30,852 bases of DNA. Origin: a virus. The position numbers and the translations under genes are program-made. This document shows positions 18,603 through 26,500 of the stretch, in pieces; the stretch's first letter is position 1, and every line of letters starts with the position of its first letter. The stretch lies in the IMG/VR virus record IMGVR_UViG_3300030382_002450, positions 1-30,852 of that record; one strand, 5' to 3'. The notes under the pieces were generated by a model. It had not been told where the DNA came from. It made no database searches and saw only the letters and a list, made by a program, of their open reading frames with translations.

Positions 18603-20453
18603 ATGGCATACATGAACGGCTTTGAGGAAGAACCTACTCCGACGACGATAGACCAGTACCGCTCCCACTTGAAAGAGGTGTGGACTAATGCACACCGGAA
18701 ATGGGAGAAATACGACGAGTTCTACTTCCGCACCTTCAGCGTCTGGGACGGGGCCGAAGCCCAATCCCGGCCAGGTTGGTTGAAACCAGCCCGTGCCACA
18801 TCATTGGTGGATAACGCTGTAGACCACCAACTAGCATCTGAACCGACACCCCACCGGAACCCTGCCAGCCAGTCAGAGAACGCCAGGATAAACGCTGACA
18901 AGGTCGAATCAGCCCTGAAATCAATCCTTGACGAGTCTGCTCTACTAGAACCGACCCTTACCTGGAAGCAACAAGGCAAGAACCTGGTGCATCTGGGCTA
19001 TTCCATCCACGAACTAGGCTTAGATTCCAACGTCCTGCAACGCCGCGCCAGTGAACCGACACGGGAAGCAGGGACACCCGACGACGAATGGCGTGCCGCA
19101 CAACGACTACACGACCATTACCGCCGTACCGCCATGCCTTTCCGTACCCGTTCCCCCCATCCAGCGCGTATCCTGCTTGACCCATGGGAGAAACGCCCCC
19201 GTGTCGCTGTCAGACACGCCCGACGCTTCTCTCAAGACCTGCACGAACTCACACTGGCCCGTAAAGCCCGTGGCCGCGCTGCCGATGTCTGGGAAGTACG
19301 GAACAATAGACCCTTTGAACTCATACTTGTAGACGAATATTGGACGGAATGTTGGCACGCTATGATGGTTTCCGGCCATGTGACAGGCACAGGACGCGAA
19401 TACCACACCATGAAGAAACTTCTCTTCACTGAGAAGAATACCTGGGGATTCGTACCATATGCCCACGCTTACGCCGGTTTCGGCCAGGAACCAACCAATT
19501 CCGACAAGATTGACCCTGCAAACCTGGCTGTCGGCATCCTTGACCCCGTCATGGCTGACATCCGCGCCCAGGCCCAGGCGGTCAGTGGCCGTCATAACGC
19601 TCTGATGGACGCCAGCTTCAACCCCATCGGCACCCGTATGGGCGCAGACGAACTCCGTGACCAACTAGACCAGGGCGACATCATCGAGATGCAAGACCGC
19701 GCCGACGTATGGCGCATGGAGATACCCCAACTCCCGCGCTGGATGTTCCAGACGGAGGAGTGGCTCTCCCGTGACATAGAGGAAGGCACCTTCTCCCGCG
19801 CCCTGGCCGGTGTGAGAGAGCAGGGCGTCTCCACCGTAGGCCAACAAGCCATCTTGTCCACCGCAGCAGGCCGGAAGTTCGTGGCTGTATCGAGACAACT
19901 AGAACACCTGGCGTCGGTAGCGTCCTCCCAGATACTCCAACTGGTGGACATCCTAGACCTGAACCTGACGGTCAAGGGCCACAACATCAGACCGTCTTAC
20001 CTTGAGTCCGATTATTCGGTGGACATCAGCTTCGACCTCGTAGACCCCGTCATGCAATTGCAACAACGTCAATTGGGCCTTCAGGAGGTCGCAGCGGGTC
20101 TGAAGTCCATGGAGACCTACTGGGCGGCTGACGCCAAACTAGAGGACGCCTCCGGTGAGCGTAAGCGTCTCCTCATGGACTGGGTCAGGAAGAACCCCAT
20201 GATTCACCAGGCCCTCGCCATGGAAGTAGCCAGAGAGGAAGGTATCGAATCTCTGGTGGAACGGGCCATGGCCATGGCCGAAGGCGGCGGGGAAGGACAA
20301 CCAGGTGCCGCAGGCGGTGCCCCCATCTTAGGCCCAGACGGTATGCCCCTCGACCAGACCATGGGCGGCGGTGCCCCTGGCGGCGGCATGAGACAAGGAC
20401 TCACCCCCGATACCATAAATCCAAGCCAGATAGGCGCGAGTATGGCAGGTTAG
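18603..20453 (+). CDS. Portal protein
   Basis: A 616-residue protein. I call it portal by position directly after the terminase large subunit gene, by length, and by content. It opens with a helical, aromatic start (YRSHLKEVWTNAHRKWEKYDEFYFRTFSVW) and an early 'DNAVDHQLASEPTPHRNP' region. A long helical middle (DIRAQAQAVSGRHNALMDASFNP, LPRWMFQTEEWLSRDIEEGTFSRALAG) and a Gly/Pro/Met-rich flexible tail follow. Portal dodecamers form the head vertex through which DNA passes. No short signature proves it, and related families diverge strongly. It overlaps no gene and is followed after one base by a small gene. Confidence 0.8.
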   Translation: MAYMNGFEEEPTPTTIDQYRSHLKEVWTNAHRKWEKYDEFYFRTFSVWDGAEAQSRPGWLKPARATSLVDNAVDHQLASEPTPHRNPASQSENARINADKVESALKSILDESALLEPTLTWKQQGKNLVHLGYSIHELGLDSNVLQRRASEPTREAGTPDDEWRAAQRLHDHYRRTAMPFRTRSPHPARILLDPWEKRPRVAVRHARRFSQDLHELTLARKARGRAADVWEVRNNRPFELILVDEYWTECWHAMMVSGHVTGTGREYHTMKKLLFTEKNTWGFVPYAHAYAGFGQEPTNSDKIDPANLAVGILDPVMADIRAQAQAVSGRHNALMDASFNPIGTRMGADELRDQLDQGDIIEMQDRADVWRMEIPQLPRWMFQTEEWLSRDIEEGTFSRALAGVREQGVSTVGQQAILSTAAGRKFVAVSRQLEHLASVASSQILQLVDILDLNLTVKGHNIRPSYLESDYSVDISFDLVDPVMQLQQRQLGLQEVAAGLKSMETYWAADAKLEDASGERKRLLMDWVRKNPMIHQALAMEVAREEGIESLVERAMAMAEGGGEGQPGAAGGAPILGPDGMPLDQTMGGGAPGGGMRQGLTPDTINPSQIGASMAG

Positions 20454-20454
20454 T

Positions 20455-20700
20455 ATGGCTAAATATAACGAACTCCACGATATCGTCACAGCGTTGGTGG
20501 CTGAGAAGAACGCTCTCAAGAAAGATGCTGACAACGCTAACGCCGTCCAGTACGGCACCGTGCGCTTCAGCAGCCGCGCCGAAGCCGTCAGGTGGTGGGA
20601 CAAACTACCACCGGCCAAGAAACAAGAACACCTTCAGAAGAACGGTAACGAGTCCGTCCTCCAGATGCTGAGAGGCAGCGGGACAGGAGGTACGGTCTAA
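20455..20700 (+). CDS. Hypothetical small protein after the portal gene
   Basis: An 81-residue basic, helical protein (MAKYNELHDIVTALVAEKNALKKDADNANA), then RFSSRAEAVRWWDKLPPAKKQEHLQKNG and a Gly-rich end. It may be a head assembly helper, but no family is recognised. The start is one base after the portal stop, and its TAA shares a base with the next ATG, so it is part of the late operon. Confidence 0.6.
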   Translation: MAKYNELHDIVTALVAEKNALKKDADNANAVQYGTVRFSSRAEAVRWWDKLPPAKKQEHLQKNGNESVLQMLRGSGTGGTV

Positions 20701-23597
20701 TGTCCCACCAATACGATGCTGGGAAAGCCCGAGGGGAAACGGAGGCTATGGCTCAAGCAAAGGGCCACAATAAAAACGCCGATGGCGTGTACCAACGACA
20801 CGACGGCGGAACCAACAAATGGTCTGCTGACCCGAACCAAAGCCCTGGCACGGGAGACTTGCCCACAGATGCCATATTGGCCGAAGCAAAATCTGACCAG
20901 CGTCTACTAGATATAGAGGAAGGCAAAGGCCCAGAAGGCAACCTGCCAAGGGGTCAATTTGGTAGTCGTGCAGAGGCTCTTGCAGCAGCATTTCTATCGT
21001 ACACAGGACACGCAGACCTCGATGACGCACCCGAAGCGAATGTCGATGTCCTGTTTACACTCAACCAGGAAGGTGGGCGGTGGTCTTTCTCCGCAGTTTC
21101 TGAAGCGAAAGCGGCAAGAACCAGGGGTTGGAATTTCCAGCATGACCCTAGAACTGGTGCCCTTATGGCTATCGACCTTGATGCACTCGCCGAAGCAGGG
21201 GTTAAAAGTGATGGTACTTCTACATATCAACCTGTAACAGTTCGCCCAGGAAGAGTGCAACTTGAAGAGGGTACGGCAAAATTCGGCGATTCAATCGACC
21301 TTGGTAACGGGGTCACACGGCAGATTTATTCGGTAACAGTGAATGGTAACACTACTTACACCACGTCAGACACAAAAGAAGACCCTGCTGCCCCAAAGGC
21401 GAGTGATGTGGTAGAGATAGACGGTGGTCGTCTTATCCCTCGTGGGAACGGGACATGGGACTTCCTCGCTGACCCTAAAGCCCCGTTCAGTACGAGTCGA
21501 AGGGACGTAGTTGACCTACCTGAGCAGGGCGGCAGTCTGATAAAGACATCAGAGAACCAGTACCAGTTCGTAAGGGACACGTTCGACCCTGGCCGCAAAG
21601 TTGACGCAACCGGCAGGGAATACCTGCAACAGATAGACGGTAGATGGACTGAACTGGCTCCGCGCTTCGAGCCGGAACTGATACGTGCAGACGGCATGAA
21701 CCTGTTCCAGCAACGAAGTGGTCAGGTCAGCCAACTTTCAACCGCCACCATGGACGACATCATCACCCAGGCTCTTATCGATGGTGATATCGACAAGGCG
21801 TTCGCATTTCAGGATTTTCGTGACCGGCCTACCGCTCAAGAGACCTTTGATACAGCCCTTGAGTTTGCGCGTTCTCCAGCCGACCAACGCATCATCTCTT
21901 CTATCGCTCGTGGCATCACACCTGTACAGCCGCCACCAGAAGGCACCATCCAGCGTGTCGGCCCCCAGCCTGACTTCCTAGTCGAGGCATACCAGGATTT
22001 CCAACGCCGTACCAAAGCTGGCCGTGCCCCCACAGAGGAGGAAGCCTCTACCCTATCCGCACGCGCAGCGGCAGGGCAGTCTCCTTTGACCGACACCCTT
22101 CAGACACGACTGGAAGAACTGAAGATAGAGAACCAACAGATAAAGAACGAGGCTATCTCGTTAAAGACCCAGCAAGACCAGCAGGTATTCCAACAGAACA
22201 ACCCCACCCTATTCGGAGGGGAAGACCCTGGACTGACCCAGTTCAAGATAGACCTTGGCCTGTCGTCGGGCAGTAGTATGCCTGAATCCACCAAGAAGTC
22301 GCTACAGGACTTGATAGCTGCCCTCCCTGATGAACGAAAACAATATGGTATGTCTCAGGTAGAGTCCATATACAACGGCGAGTTAACCGCTGAACAGGTC
22401 ATCGGCAATCTACGGATGTTCGCCGACCCAGTCGCCATGGCTGAAGCTGATAGAGGGACTCCTGAGGATAACTGGGCTAAGAGCCTTGCTGCTTACCCTG
22501 ATTTGACCAGGGCTACTTTCGACCTCTTCGGTGGGGTGGATTTAAGCCAGAAGACTGCTGACCAGATTAACGTAGCTGCCGGTAGTCCAGCAGGTCACGA
22601 CTTTGGTGCAAGCACTGTCAGGTCAAATATCCACACTTACCTAGACCCAAAAACTGGAGAACGGGTTCCAGAAACATTCTCCACAGAGTTTGGTTGGGAA
22701 TCTCCAGAGCAGAAATCAACTAGAGAATTTAATGAGAAGTTGCTAGCGGCAACTGGCGACGTTGGCGCGACTCTAGAGAGTCTACGGTCAGGTGCCGAGT
22801 CTTACCTATCATCAAATTTAGGAGGGTATGGTTCTACTCAGGCATCGTCCAGTCCAGCTTCAACCTCGACTGCGGGTGTGAATAATTTTTTGAATCTCAC
22901 TCCCGATTCACCTCCTATCACGAATACACCCTTAGCCGCTACTCCAGACACAGCTCCTGTAACCACGACTAATCTATCCCAGCCTATAGTCTCGGCCACA
23001 GCACCTGTGCATGACAAGTCGTTGGGTACAGCGACCAATATGGAGGATTTCAACGCCTTGGTAGCGTCTGCTACAGCGAACCAGCAATCTACTGTAACTC
23101 CTAAATCCCCTGACCCATTCGGTGGTGGGCGAGGCAGGATGTTTGGTAGAGCAGGCGGTGGCACAGTCCAACCAGGTGAGATGACCGTGGTAGGTGAACA
23201 AGGCCCTGAGATAGCCATGATGCCCCCAGGCACGCACATCCTGCCACTGGGTAAAGCAACCAAGCAGGACATCGAAGCAGCACAGGCGACAGGCCGTGCC
23301 TACCAGAATGGCGGCATCGTCTTTGACGATTTAGCACCAGGACTACAGCAGCTATGGAGAGGCCGTCCAATCACACCACCCCGTGGCTATCTGTTCCAAC
23401 AGGGTGGATTGACCATGCCATCTGCCCAAGCACTACAAAACCTTACACCAACCGTGCGTGAATCTTTTTATGGTATGCACGGAGACATAGGCATATCTCC
23501 AGCGGATTTCCGTCAAGAGCTACAAACAGCCACTCCGCGTGGCACTAGACTTCCGACCAGCAGGATGCTACCTCTTGGTCGTAGAGGAGTTCGGTAA
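20700..23597 (+). CDS. 965-residue virion-type protein with tape-measure-like C-terminal motif
   Basis: The N-terminus is Gly/Asp/Asn-rich (GVYQRHDGGTNKWSADPNQ) and the next 350 residues are beta-type with repeated strand-turn units (IDGGRLIPRGNGTWDFLADP, LPEQGGSLIKTSENQYQFV). A Gln-rich helical stretch lies at about 475-500 and a Ser/Thr/Pro-rich linker near 740-810. Near residue 818, AGGGTVQPGEMTVVGEQGPEI then MMPPGTHILPL matches the 'G..PG..tlVGE.GPE...mP.G' motif often found at the ends of tape-measure proteins. It lies between portal and capsid genes, an unusual place for a tape measure, so an internal or ejected virion protein is also possible. TAATG overlaps link it to both neighbours. 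Confidence 0.6.
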   Translation: MSHQYDAGKARGETEAMAQAKGHNKNADGVYQRHDGGTNKWSADPNQSPGTGDLPTDAILAEAKSDQRLLDIEEGKGPEGNLPRGQFGSRAEALAAAFLSYTGHADLDDAPEANVDVLFTLNQEGGRWSFSAVSEAKAARTRGWNFQHDPRTGALMAIDLDALAEAGVKSDGTSTYQPVTVRPGRVQLEEGTAKFGDSIDLGNGVTRQIYSVTVNGNTTYTTSDTKEDPAAPKASDVVEIDGGRLIPRGNGTWDFLADPKAPFSTSRRDVVDLPEQGGSLIKTSENQYQFVRDTFDPGRKVDATGREYLQQIDGRWTELAPRFEPELIRADGMNLFQQRSGQVSQLSTATMDDIITQALIDGDIDKAFAFQDFRDRPTAQETFDTALEFARSPADQRIISSIARGITPVQPPPEGTIQRVGPQPDFLVEAYQDFQRRTKAGRAPTEEEASTLSARAAAGQSPLTDTLQTRLEELKIENQQIKNEAISLKTQQDQQVFQQNNPTLFGGEDPGLTQFKIDLGLSSGSSMPESTKKSLQDLIAALPDERKQYGMSQVESIYNGELTAEQVIGNLRMFADPVAMAEADRGTPEDNWAKSLAAYPDLTRATFDLFGGVDLSQKTADQINVAAGSPAGHDFGASTVRSNIHTYLDPKTGERVPETFSTEFGWESPEQKSTREFNEKLLAATGDVGATLESLRSGAESYLSSNLGGYGSTQASSSPASTSTAGVNNFLNLTPDSPPITNTPLAATPDTAPVTTTNLSQPIVSATAPVHDKSLGTATNMEDFNALVASATANQQSTVTPKSPDPFGGGRGRMFGRAGGGTVQPGEMTVVGEQGPEIAMMPPGTHILPLGKATKQDIEAAQATGRAYQNGGIVFDDLAPGLQQLWRGRPITPPRGYLFQQGGLTMPSAQALQNLTPTVRESFYGMHGDIGISPADFRQELQTATPRGTRLPTSRMLPLGRRGVR

Positions 23598-26500
23598 TGG
23601 CTTACACTCTACCTTTCTTAGGTAAAGGGGAGCGGGAGGCGCAGAAGCTGCACCCTCGTTACGACGAATCGCCATGGGATGCTCCAGTCCCTGTTGCTCG
23701 TCAACCGTTGATACCGTCTACACCGCCGCCGTTGGCAACTGGTAACCGTGCCTACATGGCTTGGTTGGCCGCAGACCAGGCAGAGAAGAACATCCAGTTA
23801 CCTCCGTCGGCAACTCCTCCGCGTGAATCTACGATGGCAGACCGTATCGAGGAATTTGAACGTGCTGGCAGTCCATACGGAGAAGAGCGGAGAACATTCA
23901 CAAGCCAAGAACCTGATGATAGTTTTCTAGGAACGGTAGAGAGAGAAGCACCACTTCCAAGGACAGAGGTTGCTGAAAGATTTTCTGCTGGATTATCCCC
24001 AGAGATGGAACGGGGGCTTATTGCAGCAGGACAGATAGAAGCTCCAGCCCCGACCATAAAGACGAACACATACCCGTGGATAGCAGAGGAGAACCGCTGG
24101 GAAGCCCCCGTAGGAAGGGGAGGTCTGGACGAAATCACTGACCCAGGATTTGAAGAATTCGTTCGTCCTAAGCCTTTCGATGCTCAATATCTCCAGCCTG
24201 GTGCTGGGTATGATGACCCAAGCGACCAGTGGGTAGACTATCCAGTGATTGGTCGTGACGGCACGACGACGAAAAAGGTGATGCCAAAGCCTCTGGCGCA
24301 AACCCTAGCTAAACGCGGTGGATTCGGTGACCAGCCTAGTACCAGTGCCGATTTCTTTGACGGTCTGGAATGGGTTGCGCGACCCTTTGAGGTGTTTGCA
24401 GAGACGGTGACAGAAGCCTTTGCTCAATTGCCCGCTCTCATGCGCGGAGACTTTGGCGATATCGAAGCACCCACGCTATTCACAGATGGTTTTGTTGCTG
24501 CTTACGAAGAGTTCAAAGACAGGCCGATGTGGCAGCAGGTAGTCCTGGGTATCGTCACTGACCCAGTAGTCATGTTCAAAGCATTTACTATCAGTGCAAA
24601 AATCGCACGAGCGGGTGGGCGTGCATTAAGCCGCGATTTTCAGGCTTTACACCATCCAGAGTTCATTCCGATAATCGACTTATTCATAACGCGGGGTCGG
24701 ACTGTTCAGGCTGCGGGGTCTGTCAGTGACGACGCTTTGGAAGAGATTGCAGGTAGATTAGCGGCCACGATGGACGAGGTCATAGCGGCTACTCCCGCCG
24801 GAAAACGTCTGTCGCCTGTGCCTTGGGTCACTGAAGAAGGTTCTGCTTCCAGGTGGCAGGAGTTCCTTGGCCGTGGTGAGGAAATGGGGCGATTCCCGGT
24901 CACATCGTTGTCAGATAAACGGGCGCAGTGGAAGTTGCTTCGGGATGAGTACAAGTTGGCGTTGGATAGTGGAGTCAACGAATTTGCAGTCCCGATGCGA
25001 GGTATGGCATCTGTCGTTGATGAAGTGGTCACCCGTGAATCTACTGGCCTTCTAGGTAAGGTCTCAACAAAAGTCATCGGTGCTATCGCTGGGCCATCTA
25101 TCACGCGTTCTACCGCTGTAGGAAAGATAACTACCGCACACGGGAGGCAAGTAAAGTCTGCCCACGAACTAGTCAAGATTGCGATGGCCTCTGTCTATGA
25201 CCGTCATATAGGCCAGTTCGATGAAATCGGGGCCATTAAAGACAGGGTCATACCAGTGAACAGCAAGGGAGAGTGGCTTGATTCACGCACCGGCAAGGTC
25301 GTAGCTCAGTGGCAACAAGTATTTGAAAAACCCGACCAATACAGTCAGTTCATCTCTGATAAAGCACGGAAGCTTATTGATGATGTAAACCGGATGACCA
25401 ACGAAGAAGTCCCCCGGCTTCTTGATGACGAAGGCATCTTTCAAAATATCCGTAACCGACCCGACGGGGAATACTATGTCCCGCATAACGTACAAGAGAT
25501 ACGGGGGGTAGATGTTTCGGATGTAAAGTTAGCAGATAATTTGCGCCGTCATTACGATGAAGTGACTGACGGTATGGCCCAAGGTATCAAATACGGGACT
25601 AACCCTCGCCAAGATATCGAACTCTATATGCGGTGGACTTATCGCAAGATTGTCAAGAAGCAACTTGATGACGCTTTAGACGAGCATGGTCTGACACGAA
25701 GTCAATTGGTTCCAAAAAGTATTCATGACGCTGCGGTAGATGCGGCAGTCAGATACAGCAATCTAGTCAAACAGAGTAAAAAACTAGCAGGACAGATACG
25801 TCTTGCCATTGGTGTTGATAGGACGTTGGGTCGCGGAGTCGCTCAACAAGAAGGAATTGAAGTTAAACTCAACGCGGAACTGGCAAGATTACGCAGTCTT
25901 TTAGATGATTTACCTGATTTGGTAGGTGTCGGGGATGCGCCAGGAAGACAGAATCTAGACGCTGCACGAAAGAACCTGAAACAAGCAATCGCATTGCAAG
26001 CGAAGACGGCGACAGCGGTAAGAAATGCGCGGTCTCAAGTAGCAGTCACAACAGGTAAATCCACTGCCCGTGCTGACGAATTACGTCGGTTAAACGCCCG
26101 GTATGACGCGTTGGTCAGTGCCCGTGTAGCGATGGTCGAAGATTCGATACTAGATGTTATCTACGGTGGGGGAACTGTTGGTCAGCAAGGCCGGAAGCAA
26201 GGCCGTTTTACCGCACTTGGCGTTCAAGAGACACAGGCTAGAAAAGCTACTGATGCAGCAGCAGGTCGAGTAGAGAGTGTTAATGCTCGTAAACGAACGC
26301 TATCTGAACTTGCTGACCAAGCTGATGAAGACTTACAAGTCGCCAAGGAATTAATTGCTGAGGCAGATGAGGGCTTACGGCGTGCGACTTCTGAAGCATT
26401 GACAGAAGCCGGACAGCGTGGGGCTACACGAACTAGGTCTGTCCAGTTGAATCGTGAGATTGAACGATTACAGAATAGATTGAACCGATTGCTTGACCCA

